DNA of 31,190 nucleotides from positions 1 through 31,190 of IMG/VR virus record IMGVR_UViG_3300030102_006776. The stretch is one strand, 5' to 3'. The position numbers were made by a program, and so were the translations under genes. Every line of letters begins with the position of its first letter. Within the stretch, counting starts at the first letter, position 1. The notes beneath the pieces were generated by a model that was not told the origin of the DNA, searched no databases, and saw only the letters and a list, made by a program, of their open reading frames with translations. Source of the stretch: a virus. Positions 19,601 through 27,087 of the stretch are shown piece after piece.

Positions 19601-20435
19601 ATTGCCAAACAATAAAAATCCTCAGAAAAAACAGACCGCAGTGATTCCAAACTCATTTGATACCTCTGCCAAAGATACCGGCAAGAAGCAAACCGTTGGT
19701 CTAAAGCCAACCGCCCTTGAGGGTTTTGATAAAGAATCATTCTTAGGTTCCAGCATCGCAGACAAGTTTGCCGCCGCTGATGCACAAAGGGTTAAGAAAG
19801 AAGTGGCTCTTACAAGAGCCGCGCTCACTACGGGAATCCAAACCCCCGGTCTCGGAAAATTGGTTGGAATTGATTTGGACGCTATAAAACCCACACGACT
19901 AGAAGAACAGTCGGCGCAAGCGTCTGGACGCAGCAAGCCAACTCGTCTAGAAATACAGTCAGCCCAAGCCGCTGTGGAGGATGATGATCGAGATTTGAAC
20001 AGGGTACCAATTCGCAATACAGAAGTAGAGCCTACAGTCACAGCCCCTCGCAAATCGAGAAAATTGCCAATTCGCAAAGTTAAATCTGGTTTTCAACCAG
20101 TAAAATCAACAAAAACAGACAGAACTCCAATTGCTCCTAATCCAAACGCCACGGAACCACCAACGGTGATCCCAGCGGAAAAGGTGGCGACAAAACCAGT
20201 TCCAGCCGGTAAAAAGGCAAAAACCGAAGCACAAAAGCCTGCTACGGTTCAACAAATCGCCACGGCGAAAACAACAACCAAAAAAGCCGTTGCAACTGAG
20301 GTAGCGTCAAAAGCAATGGAAGCCGCTGTAGCAGCCGCTCCTGTAACTAAATCAACAGAGACAGAAAAGAAAAAGAAACAAAACATCGGTAATCAAGTTT
20401 ACAACCCGTTCGCATCGTTTTTCTTTAAAAATTAA
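16686..20435 (+). CDS. Large unknown virion protein with disordered, repeat-bearing C-terminal tail
   Basis: A 1249-residue protein I cannot assign to a family. The start overlaps the previous gene by four bases, with GAGGA at 16672-16676 placed 9 bases before the ATG. Residues 1 to about 1000 look globular, with mixed strands and helices and a short Lys/Pro-rich linker near 610-632 (NKKPKNKDSKPPKAPEK). From about residue 1005 the composition changes to Lys, Ala, Thr, Pro and Gln, typical of intrinsic disorder. This tail holds two copies of KPTRLExQSAQA (1068-1079 and 1084-1095), two PIR motifs (VPIRN, LPIRK), an alanine-rich helix-prone stretch (EVASKAMEAAVAAAP) and a basic KKKKQ patch. It ends with an aromatic peptide, VYNPFASFFFKN. 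The layout suggests a long tether ending in a docking peptide. Position suggests a tail or baseplate role. Confidence 0.85.
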   Translation: MNFEDLNKESLGLQKIPFPVIESIVLNDEDGISLDIRYSIYAPVLNGKDVFEQYKDFLTVFPVIMTRDVSDETLQALSTGEIKKKGAFLNLEGKSLITSPVYGGFSFFNPSLVESNRFGDPGFFKPDEALLFSTPELGEVRKYQFSSTFKNLKMTERQVFLDDRGKVQTNIKVIADDRIIDLSGFIEITADLTKVSLPFPTKASKLTYAFPFTIARNGEVNFTFQALQTNQQEIWAGAFTTEFDEDTGETTIKKLPLDEEDPNLQFVAIQDSSIISNFVGVNSGKYFQIDLEEGPLSVQGAFDKLGNQLLYSRKFATALGDYFSSKKLEKIASPVSPVFSWGTNKKNSVNLAFEFDVKKFLNGDAFQYSGMAINAYEDNIKSIEILRRKVPKNIDERFTEDFLDKKILNVPKSVIKQAIAEGSRYIADFKDVTTLEANSRLAVYRADDNNLRLLFVMKDMTVENMYDYKYSIRVTYDSKRLTALNNYFDSVLPALSKFEALEPIIVMSKYYDPSFERMTDEFKTEFKPLFEQVKSVFTDYYTYLGAVVKAPEAKDFTSEQIFTQLYDEVVKTLLVLIDIDTILPSTYLILKDSLRASIEQGKKFLRDPSLNKKPKNKDSKPPKAPEKTYELSGVVSVEGFNNVSLNYLEKGKPTEFDTAPEIAPTQIENLFQLEYAKYYGEANTLRDIDFTRKTFTPVTINFNDQVIETLDQTNLFNPPPNQNVTSLVLSIADSEEINYVQNTGKNDPTKLLQSLLGANISVIDSTNSGKFQNTDDISKMSFADFFGGGDPFNKSDQYKSIYTKKKENYQDLQNLTSQYSLLQTIGQEEFVSTLQKLLTTNGITSLNKFDLPPALFALKMNPPQDTGSPYFIDLQTHIASILNVAGANAPDDFAKTVFAIMVLTNVVQIEVLQNGEWLPYKGISGIQGAYVLARFNFIKDDLVVNLPQLKATIINQYFVLDTGKMSDFTIFELPNNKNPQKKQTAVIPNSFDTSAKDTGKKQTVGLKPTALEGFDKESFLGSSIADKFAAADAQRVKKEVALTRAALTTGIQTPGLGKLVGIDLDAIKPTRLEEQSAQASGRSKPTRLEIQSAQAAVEDDDRDLNRVPIRNTEVEPTVTAPRKSRKLPIRKVKSGFQPVKSTKTDRTPIAPNPNATEPPTVIPAEKVATKPVPAGKKAKTEAQKPATVQQIATAKTTTKKAVATEVASKAMEAAVAAAPVTKSTETEKKKKQNIGNQVYNPFASFFFKN
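19887..19970 (+). repeat. Two tandem copies of a KPTRLExQSAQA peptide repeat
   Basis: Inside the tail of the 1249-residue protein, 36 bases at 19887-19922 and 36 bases at 19935-19970 encode nearly the same 12 residues, separated by SGRS. Eleven of the 12 residues agree, while the DNA differs at many third positions (for example CGA/CGT for Arg, GCG/GCC for Ala), so the peptide rather than the DNA is what has been kept. Confidence 0.85.
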
Positions 20436-20462
20436 AAACACCGGACCTATTTATACAAGACC

Positions 20463-23441
20463 ATGAAAAAGAACTATATTTTTAAAGGTAATAAAAGAGA
20501 GGGTCAACAACCCACTTCCTATGGCAACTTGCCTTTGGCTGTTGCATCTTTGTACAAGGTACAAAGCAGCACCAAATCCACCGAGAGTTCTTTTGCAAGA
20601 GCCAAAAACGACATTACTGCAACCCCATTATCTTCAGAATTAACCAGCGAAGATGTGACTGATTTTCGTAAAGATGAAACAGTAAACTACCTTTTTGGAG
20701 AAGTAAGACAAGAAAAGATTATCACTCACGCTTATGAGGGCACTTGGAATGACTCTTCGTTAAACCCTGCCCTTGGTTTACCACAATATTTACATTATTT
20801 TGATTTAGATGTTCCTGACGAAGAAGACACTCTCTATGTTAGAGTTACGCCAAATTATAACTTCTATGTAAACAAACTAGAATCCCTTGACGCAAAGACA
20901 ACACCTGCTAATCAAGAAATTGTTCGCCCCGGCGATTACTATGCCTACAGGTCCACTAAAATTATAAATGACCGCAACAAGACAAAAGACAAAATAATTT
21001 CAAAGAACGAATTCGCTTACAAAACAGATTTACAGTCCAGAACATACGTCGAGAGTATTGATAAAGATGGTAAATTTACTTTTAGGATAAGACCAGTAGA
21101 AAAAAACAACTCATTTTTTAAGAATTATCTGGGACAACCAAACTATGACGGCGAATCGCTTGATTTAGAAAGAAAGAAGTTTTTATCCGAACAAACAAAT
21201 TTGCCAATTGAATTTTGGGAAACAAACCCAACGACCTTTATTTCACAAGATAAACAACTTCTAGACGCCACCAACAATACGGAAAAACTATTACCATACA
21301 GCGTGACGGTAGAGGCTAACTTAAACAAAATACTTAAGAACGCTGGAAACAGCGAATTCAAAAGAATATTACAAGATTTAAACTTGTACGAGACATTTTT
21401 ATATAACCTTGCCGACAGACATGAAAAACCATTCTTTTCAATCAGTGATGACGGCGAAGCAGATTTTACGAAAATAAACAAAGACTTCACGCTTGGTCCA
21501 CAGACAACAGAAGTTCGCAGAGCCACAGCAATTGCAAAAACTTTGGGGTTTGCCCTTAACAACGAGGGTCTTATTTCTCCCATTTCAAATGTTATTATGC
21601 AAAGCAAGAGTCTCAAAAAACTAAGACCAGCGGCTGTAAAACTTGCACAAGCCCAACGCAAAAGTGATTTTTTTGACCCTGATAATAGTTTCTTTGATAA
21701 CACAATAGCAAATATTGATTTAGCCACTGGCTTAAAAATGGGTGGTCCCGGTGAACCAAACGAAGAACTGCTTGCAGCAAAAACAGACTTTATTTATACA
21801 GATCACAATGAGAACACCACGGTAACAGAGTTTGATGCGTTTATTTTTGCGTCGAGAATGGAACAGTTCGTAAATGACAACTTTTTAAGCCTAGTAGAAC
21901 GGGTTAATGACCCAGAGACCAACACAACAAGACCAGAGCCTTTGAAAAACTATGCCGAGGTTGTTTGTTATTCTATTGAAAGACACAGGGTTGTTGTAAA
22001 CGCCAATGGCGACGAAGATGTTATTTTTGAAAAAGAGTATATCATTCCGGCTTCAACAGACAAAGACGAGTTAATTAAACTGGTTGATGCTGGTGTAAAT
22101 TACGATCAAAGATATGTTTATCGAATGTTTGTCCACGTTATAAGCCTTGGAACGGGAACTAAAAGCACCTTCACAAGCATAACTAAAGACGGAGAACTTT
22201 TCAAATCAGAAGAGACCGGAAATTTACAGGTTGACAGATTAAACTTGTTCTTTAGATCATACCCAGACTTAAGAATGATGCGTATCCCAGTTTTTCAATC
22301 ACAAGAAGTGTATGTGCTGGACGCACCACCTGTTTACCCAACATCATTGGTAATTCCTAGCAGACAAGATCCAACTAAAGTGAAATTAGTATTGTCAGAT
22401 AATGTTTCAGGCATTAAGGATGTAATACTTCCATTGTTTCCAGAGAACGACAATTTATTATCCCAGTTTTTATCAAGGGAACTCAAACCCCAAGGTGGGA
22501 TTACCAGTACAAAATTAATCGCGCAACAACTCCCGCGTGTCAGAAAAATTACAACAGAAAATCCGGCAGATCCAATGAAAGGGTTGTTGTCTGAGATAAA
22601 CAACACTAACGACCCTACTGTAAAGAGAATACTCAGGGCATTTGATTTTGTGTTTGATACCAAATCACCAGTGGTGGCATATGAAATTCTAAGGCTTGAA
22701 AAGGCACCGTTTTCATATCAAGACTTTATATTCGCAAAAAGGATTAAACTCGACAAAGCGAAAGGTGTCGGTTTCGATGACAACGTTGTTCCTAATAACG
22801 ACTATTACTATTGTTTCCGGTCAATCAACGCTCATGGTTACTTTTCTAATCCATCGCCAATTGTTCAGGTTCGTGTAGATGAAGAGGAAGAACTTCATGT
22901 GGCAGAGGTAAAACCATATGCTTTCCCATCTGAGATAACGCCAGAGCCAGTTTACGAACCACTTCTTTCAAATGGTATAATAAGTGTATCCTTGTCAGAT
23001 AATCAAGCGATTGCAACAAACATTGGAGATCCTAAGTACCCTAATCTATATCAGTTACAATTTACCGCCGCTGATGAAAACAAATTAGAAGGGATAGATT
23101 TTAATGGTAATCACTTTTTTAAAATTAGGGCAACCTCCCGCGCCACGGGCAGGGTTATTGAATTAAACTTCAATCCAAAATACTCAGAACTCGATAAAAC
23201 TTTGAATCAAAAAGAGTCAACAAGCGAGGCGAAATCCAAAGGATTTACTGGTGGCGACTTACAAGAAGTATCAAATTACTTTGACATGTCAACAAAAGCG
23301 TTGTCGCAACTATTTATAGGCGAGGAAGAATTTAGCGCAGAGAATGAATTGATTGAAAAGTTGGCTGAAAAAATAAGAAATAACAAGCTCGACTTACAAA
23401 CTTTACAGTCTCTAATTGCTAATTATAAAAAGATAAAGTAA
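20463..23441 (+). CDS. Large unknown virion protein with Fn3-like segments
   Basis: A 992-residue protein without a family I can name. Two stretches look like fibronectin type III or related Ig-like sandwiches. One is at about 500-563, with CYSIERHRVVV then NYDQRYVYRMFVHVISLG. The other is at about 728-810, with AYEILRLEKAPFSYQDF then VPNNDYYYCFRSINAHGYFSNPSP and IVQVRV. The C-terminus (about 955-992) is a Lys/Glu/Leu-rich helix, LIEKLAEKIRNNKLDLQTLQ, likely a coiled coil or docking helix. A 27-base gap separates it from the previous gene. No clear Shine-Dalgarno sequence precedes the ATG; the nearest purine run is GGA at 20443-20445, 17 bases away. Its flanks place it among virion proteins. 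The Fn3 call is by eye and moderate. Confidence 0.83.
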   Translation: MKKNYIFKGNKREGQQPTSYGNLPLAVASLYKVQSSTKSTESSFARAKNDITATPLSSELTSEDVTDFRKDETVNYLFGEVRQEKIITHAYEGTWNDSSLNPALGLPQYLHYFDLDVPDEEDTLYVRVTPNYNFYVNKLESLDAKTTPANQEIVRPGDYYAYRSTKIINDRNKTKDKIISKNEFAYKTDLQSRTYVESIDKDGKFTFRIRPVEKNNSFFKNYLGQPNYDGESLDLERKKFLSEQTNLPIEFWETNPTTFISQDKQLLDATNNTEKLLPYSVTVEANLNKILKNAGNSEFKRILQDLNLYETFLYNLADRHEKPFFSISDDGEADFTKINKDFTLGPQTTEVRRATAIAKTLGFALNNEGLISPISNVIMQSKSLKKLRPAAVKLAQAQRKSDFFDPDNSFFDNTIANIDLATGLKMGGPGEPNEELLAAKTDFIYTDHNENTTVTEFDAFIFASRMEQFVNDNFLSLVERVNDPETNTTRPEPLKNYAEVVCYSIERHRVVVNANGDEDVIFEKEYIIPASTDKDELIKLVDAGVNYDQRYVYRMFVHVISLGTGTKSTFTSITKDGELFKSEETGNLQVDRLNLFFRSYPDLRMMRIPVFQSQEVYVLDAPPVYPTSLVIPSRQDPTKVKLVLSDNVSGIKDVILPLFPENDNLLSQFLSRELKPQGGITSTKLIAQQLPRVRKITTENPADPMKGLLSEINNTNDPTVKRILRAFDFVFDTKSPVVAYEILRLEKAPFSYQDFIFAKRIKLDKAKGVGFDDNVVPNNDYYYCFRSINAHGYFSNPSPIVQVRVDEEEELHVAEVKPYAFPSEITPEPVYEPLLSNGIISVSLSDNQAIATNIGDPKYPNLYQLQFTAADENKLEGIDFNGNHFFKIRATSRATGRVIELNFNPKYSELDKTLNQKESTSEAKSKGFTGGDLQEVSNYFDMSTKALSQLFIGEEEFSAENELIEKLAEKIRNNKLDLQTLQSLIANYKKIK

Positions 23442-23454
23442 AAGAGGAACAAAA

Positions 23455-24387
23455 ATGGCTTTTTTAGATAACAGTGGTGATATTATCCTAGACGCAGTTC
23501 TAACCGATACAGGTAGAATGCGCTTGGCAAAAGGTGATGGTTCATTTAAAATCACAAAGTTTGCCCTTGGTGACGATGAAATCAACTACGCATTATACCG
23601 AAACTCAAACAACTCACTAGGCGCACACCCATCTGGCTCGGCGTTTTTTGATTTGGAAATTCTTCAAAGCCCTGTGTTAGAGGCATTTACAAACAATACG
23701 TCGCTTTTAAAGCACAGATTGGTATCATATGTTAGAAACGATATTTTTTATCTCCCAATCTTTAAATTGAATGATTCAACGGACAACAATGCTAAGTTGT
23801 TTACGGATTCCACCAATGGAAACATTCATGTCATCGCAGTAGACGACACAACTGCCAACAATGCTAAACTAAAAACTGGTGGCGCATCAAGTCAGGGTGT
23901 TTTGAACGGTTTTTCGCCGAAGGATTCTCCAAACTACATTCGTTTTGATATCGGTTTCGATACTACCGAGTTGGCTAAAACAGAACCAATCGACGCAGAT
24001 TTGCTTGAGACACAAATTATTGTTGAGTTGGATAATAGACTCGGAACTCTTGTCAACGCCGACACCAATGAAGCATTAGAGTTTGCATTTTTAGACGATG
24101 ACCAAGTGGCAACTTATGTCCTAACAGATGTAATCAATAAAAATATTCCAAACACCAACAGTAGCAATACGAATTCATCACTATCAGGACCATTTCAGGG
24201 AAGCGTTGAATTCAAAGTTCAGGCTTCAACAAGTCTAAGAACTTCTACCGCTCTGTTCACAAAATTTGGTACAAGTTTAACAATCGACAGTGAAGCAGGG
24301 TTCAATTCAATTGATTCTATTATGAGAGTTACTGGTGGTAACACTGGGTTTTCATTAGACATCCCACTACGATTTCTCAAGAAATGA
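23455..24387 (+). CDS. Virion structural protein with a repeated N-terminal module (copy 2)
   Basis: A 310-residue protein. Residues 1-46 share a module with the 309-residue protein at 15760: MxFL at the start, LDAVLTDTGRMRLAKG, FKITKFALGDDEINY. The two proteins are almost the same length but diverge after this module. The middle contains a pair of similar phrases, NDSTDNNAKLFT and DDTTANNAKLKT. Near residues 230-240 there is an Asn/Ser/Thr linker (NTNSSNTNSS) before a compact C-terminal domain ending SLDIPLRFLKK. AGAGGA at 23443-23448, 6 bases before the ATG, supports the start and predicts strong translation. It is followed after 18 bases by a pair of paralogous structural genes. Likely a virion component; the exact position is unknown. 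Confidence 0.88.
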   Translation: MAFLDNSGDIILDAVLTDTGRMRLAKGDGSFKITKFALGDDEINYALYRNSNNSLGAHPSGSAFFDLEILQSPVLEAFTNNTSLLKHRLVSYVRNDIFYLPIFKLNDSTDNNAKLFTDSTNGNIHVIAVDDTTANNAKLKTGGASSQGVLNGFSPKDSPNYIRFDIGFDTTELAKTEPIDADLLETQIIVELDNRLGTLVNADTNEALEFAFLDDDQVATYVLTDVINKNIPNTNSSNTNSSLSGPFQGSVEFKVQASTSLRTSTALFTKFGTSLTIDSEAGFNSIDSIMRVTGGNTGFSLDIPLRFLKK

Positions 24388-24405
24388 TAATAAAAGGAAA
24401 CAATT

Positions 24406-25443
24406 ATGGCTAGTTCATTTAAAACACTTACACCCAACGATAAAAGTTCAACAAAAACACTTTTGCACGAGGCAATTCCACTTACAGGTACACTTGTCAG
24501 TGGCACTTATGACGATCTTAATATCAAAACATACGCACACGGCATGTTCCAGTCTGTTTTTGATTACCCGTTTTTAAGTTCATCTGCAAACCACATTTTT
24601 GATATCGCTGTTGGATACGCAGCCAGTTCTCCACAGAGTGGCACCGAAGCGACTACCAATCAACAGTCAAAGAAGATTAATGTATACAATCAGATGGCTC
24701 AGGTTTTATCAGGATTTGACACTACAGGTTCAGTTCAAATATTTGATGCTGACGGCAACTTCGCAGCCGGTGGAACAAAACACTCAACTTGCTTCTTCCT
24801 TAACTACAGTCGTTTGTTAGCCAAAGATGAAATTCAAAAGGGAACATATTCCCTCACTGTTTACGCTTCTGGTACATATGTTGCGCCAACACACGCTAAA
24901 GTTATCACTGACTCTGGAGCAGCCACTAGTTTTAAAGTTAACTCCCCCGCTGGAGAATACGGTATTCTAAAAGACGACAACGACGACAATGTTGGGCTTT
25001 TGTTCTATCAGGCAGGCGTGGCAGTGTTGACGGCTTCAATTTTTGGTACAGACAATCAAGGAGCCAATGCAGGCGGCAAAACTTTTGACGCAAATGGCAG
25101 AACTTTGAGTGCTTCTCTTACAGGTTCATCAATTAACGATTTGGCTGACGGCGTTCGTGCTAGGTGGCAAACTAATCAATTCAACAACACAACAGAATTA
25201 AATTCAACAATCTACTTCTGCCGTGCAATGAATTCAGATTTTAACTACAGTTCTAACCCGACCTACACAACAGCATCAAAAGTGTTTGTAAAGGAAGACC
25301 CAGATGACTTGCCAACTTCTTACATCACAACAGTTGGCATGTATTCGCCAGACAACGAATTATTGGCTGTAGCGAAACTAAGCGAGCCAATTAAAAAGAC
25401 CCCAGCGAACGAATTGACATTGAGGGTTAGGCTTGATTACTAA
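24406..25443 (+). CDS. Virion structural protein, first of a second paralogous pair
   Basis: A 345-residue protein. AAGGA at 24394-24398, 7 bases before the ATG, supports the start. Central and C-terminal parts are paralogous to the next gene: a YNQMAQVL / INHYRRLSKFFDF-like helix region, DNVGLLFYQAGVAVLTASIF, then FNYSSNPTY, and an end with VGMYSPDNELLAVAKLSEPIKKT followed by a strand ending LDY. The C-terminal block (about 300-345) reads as a beta-rich domain whose strands carry the conserved LLxVAxLxEPIKKT. Its TAA overlaps the next ATG by one base. No enzyme motif or membrane segment is visible. Strong predicted translation and location among virion genes suggest a structural role, but I cannot place it on the particle. 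Confidence 0.88.
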   Translation: MASSFKTLTPNDKSSTKTLLHEAIPLTGTLVSGTYDDLNIKTYAHGMFQSVFDYPFLSSSANHIFDIAVGYAASSPQSGTEATTNQQSKKINVYNQMAQVLSGFDTTGSVQIFDADGNFAAGGTKHSTCFFLNYSRLLAKDEIQKGTYSLTVYASGTYVAPTHAKVITDSGAATSFKVNSPAGEYGILKDDNDDNVGLLFYQAGVAVLTASIFGTDNQGANAGGKTFDANGRTLSASLTGSSINDLADGVRARWQTNQFNNTTELNSTIYFCRAMNSDFNYSSNPTYTTASKVFVKEDPDDLPTSYITTVGMYSPDNELLAVAKLSEPIKKTPANELTLRVRLDY

Positions 25444-26528
25444 TGAAACTAAAGAAGTTTTCCAAAGATGAGGTTATCTATAACACCATCGAAGCAAACC
25501 CGCAAGTAACTTTTACATTTGCGGGTGGAAATACATACTTTAATAATATTTCAAGTTCCAATTCCAACGTTCCAAACGGATGCATTTCAGCATTTGATAT
25601 AAGCGTAAACAGAGTTGGCGATGATAGAATATTCCAGTTTTTAAACAAGGACAATGACCGCGCCGCTTTCAAAACTATTTCAAAATCAACATACAACTCG
25701 GCGCTACCGGGGGCTGAGTTTAAAACGTTTTTGGCTCTTACCTCCTCTGTGCAGGTTGAACTAGGAACAGATCTTGCTCACACAAAAGCATTAAGAAACA
25801 TTATTAATCATTATCGAAGACTGTCGAAGTTTTTTGATTTTTCAACGTATTTCGATAACAAAGAAATAAAACTTATATCGATTCCGAGTATTTTTTATGG
25901 TTCATCTATGAAAAAAGGTGGAATTGAACTTGATTTTTATTATACTGGCTCACTGTTGGCAAAGGCAATAGATAGGGATAACAACGGGGAATTAATTCAA
26001 GTTAGCGGTTCGGCTACTGCTTCAAACGGCGCTGTCGTTGGTGTTGCTCTTTACAACGAGGGTTTTATTGCTTTATTCTCAACGGCTAGTTTGGGAGTAA
26101 GTGACGGGTATGCCAGTAGTAACGCCACCGCTCAGTGGGTTGATTTTGCAGATACGGCTGCTGGAGTGTTAAGCAGTTCTTTTGAAATGAGATTTAAGGG
26201 AACCACTTTTACACCCACACTTACAATGTTTGCCCATGCCCCAGAGGGGAAATACAATTTTAGCAACAACCCAACCTTTTTAGATGGCGGTAATTCTAAT
26301 AACACAACAACAGGCACTTTTTCATTTTTTGAGGCTTCGTCTTCAATAAAAAATATTGCCACGTCAACCTTGGGTAATTTTTCTGCTCCCTTCAAGAAAA
26401 CAACATTTATCTCAAAAGTTGCAATATATGATGACAACCAAAGATTACTCGGCGTTGCTCATCTAGCCGAACCAATAAAAAAGACAGAAGACGACGCATA
26501 TACTTTTAAAATAAAACTTGACATATAG
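25443..26528 (+). CDS. Virion structural protein, second of a second paralogous pair
   Basis: A 361-residue paralogue of the preceding protein, with the same C-terminal block: YNFSNNPTF, a longer Asn/Thr-rich insert (SNNTTTGTFSFFEASSS), then KVAIYDDNQRLLGVAHLAEP IKKT and an end in IKLDI. The N-terminal half differs more (FTFAGGNTYFNNISSSNSNV) and includes DLAHTKALRNIINHYRRLSK, matching the helical region of the twin. Its ATG overlaps the previous stop by one base with only a weak purine run upstream, so translation is probably coupled to the first copy. It is the last gene of the structural block; 13 bases later the DNA-metabolism genes begin. Function unknown; a virion role is inferred from context and paralogy. 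Confidence 0.87.
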   Translation: MKLKKFSKDEVIYNTIEANPQVTFTFAGGNTYFNNISSSNSNVPNGCISAFDISVNRVGDDRIFQFLNKDNDRAAFKTISKSTYNSALPGAEFKTFLALTSSVQVELGTDLAHTKALRNIINHYRRLSKFFDFSTYFDNKEIKLISIPSIFYGSSMKKGGIELDFYYTGSLLAKAIDRDNNGELIQVSGSATASNGAVVGVALYNEGFIALFSTASLGVSDGYASSNATAQWVDFADTAAGVLSSSFEMRFKGTTFTPTLTMFAHAPEGKYNFSNNPTFLDGGNSNNTTTGTFSFFEASSSIKNIATSTLGNFSAPFKKTTFISKVAIYDDNQRLLGVAHLAEPIKKTEDDAYTFKIKLDI

Positions 26529-26534
26529 TATAAT
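26529..26534 (+). promoter_or_regulatory. Possible -10-like element at the module boundary
   Basis: TATAAT lies directly after the stop of the last structural gene and 7 bases before the ATG of the RuvC-like gene. It is a perfect match to a bacterial -10 hexamer, but the only TTGACA nearby (26518-26523) is 5 bases away, far too close to act with it, and no good -35 sits at the normal distance. It could serve a phage-modified polymerase or be chance in AT-rich DNA. Confidence 0.2.
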
Positions 26535-26541
26535 AACAAGT

Positions 26542-27087
26542 ATGATATTAGCATTAGACGTTTCCACATCTATCACAGGTGTATCAATAATCAATCAACA
26601 AGGCAAAGTGCAATACTGCGAATCAATTGATTTGAGAAAGCATAAAAATTTCTTTACCAAGTGTGATGTTATAAAAAACTCACTTATAAACATAGTAAAC
26701 ACAAAAGAAGGGCACACAATCTCTGAGATCTACATTGAACAACCGTTTATGTTTTTTAACTCTGGTGGTTCATCTGCGAAAACAATGGCTGCACTACAGA
26801 GGTTCAACGGAGTTGTTAGTTGGATCTGTTTTTCGTTCTTCGGGCTGGAACCAAAATACCTCACGGCAGGACAAGCCAGAAAAGAGATTGGCATAAAAGT
26901 TCCCCGAGGTCAAAAAGCAAAGCCGGTCGTTTTACAATTTGTTCTTGACAACGACCCCCATTTCAGTGTAGAATATACCAAATACGGAAACCCCAAACCA
27001 GACTCTTATGATAGAGCAGACAGTTGGGTCATAGCAAAGGCAGGTTGGTCAGTATGGAAAAAGTCACAATCCTACGCAGAGTCTTAG
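26542..27087 (+). CDS. RuvC-like Holliday junction resolvase
   Basis: A 181-residue RNase H-fold nuclease of the RuvC type, expected to cut four-way or branched DNA during recombination, replication and packaging. I take ATG 26542 because the family begins directly with the first strand; the upstream TTG at 26518 lies inside the previous gene. Catalytic acids are in place: D6 in ILALDVSTSITG, E66 in EIYIEQP, and D157 and D160 in SYDRADSWVIAKAG. The GQARKEIGIKVPRGQKAK segment (110-127) matches the region linking strand 5 to the last helix. The length is close to E. coli RuvC (173). T4 uses an unrelated resolvase, endonuclease VII, so this phage has a different solution. The 3' end overlaps the primase start by 34 bases. 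It could act on branched DNA more generally. Confidence 0.9.
   Translation: MILALDVSTSITGVSIINQQGKVQYCESIDLRKHKNFFTKCDVIKNSLINIVNTKEGHTISEIYIEQPFMFFNSGGSSAKTMAALQRFNGVVSWICFSFFGLEPKYLTAGQARKEIGIKVPRGQKAKPVVLQFVLDNDPHFSVEYTKYGNPKPDSYDRADSWVIAKAGWSVWKKSQSYAES

Noticed and set aside
19622-20077. A 151-codon open frame on the - strand
   Set aside because: Antisense to the repeat-bearing tail of the 1249-residue protein; its apparent repeats (RVGL...ADC) are just the reverse image of the KPTRLE repeats.
20448-20455. TATTTATA, the reverse of the T4 late promoter core TATAAATA
   Set aside because: It would drive transcription leftward into the antisense of a long gene, with no leftward gene present; likely chance in AT-rich DNA.
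21143-21727. A 194-codon open frame on the - strand
   Set aside because: It lies wholly inside the 992-residue structural gene, has no plausible domain, and its composition is that of a mirror frame of AT-rich coding DNA.
26518-26534. TTGACA followed by TATAAT as a sigma-70 promoter
   Set aside because: Both hexamers are perfect but only 5 bases apart instead of about 17, so they cannot act as one promoter.
26518-26541. TTG start for the resolvase adding MTYSIITS
   Set aside because: It overlaps the previous gene and adds residues before the first RuvC strand; ATG 26542 fits the family.
27024-27053. TTG start for the primase
   Set aside because: It would extend the overlap with the resolvase to 64 bases with no domain support; ATG 27054 places the zinc ribbon at a normal position.
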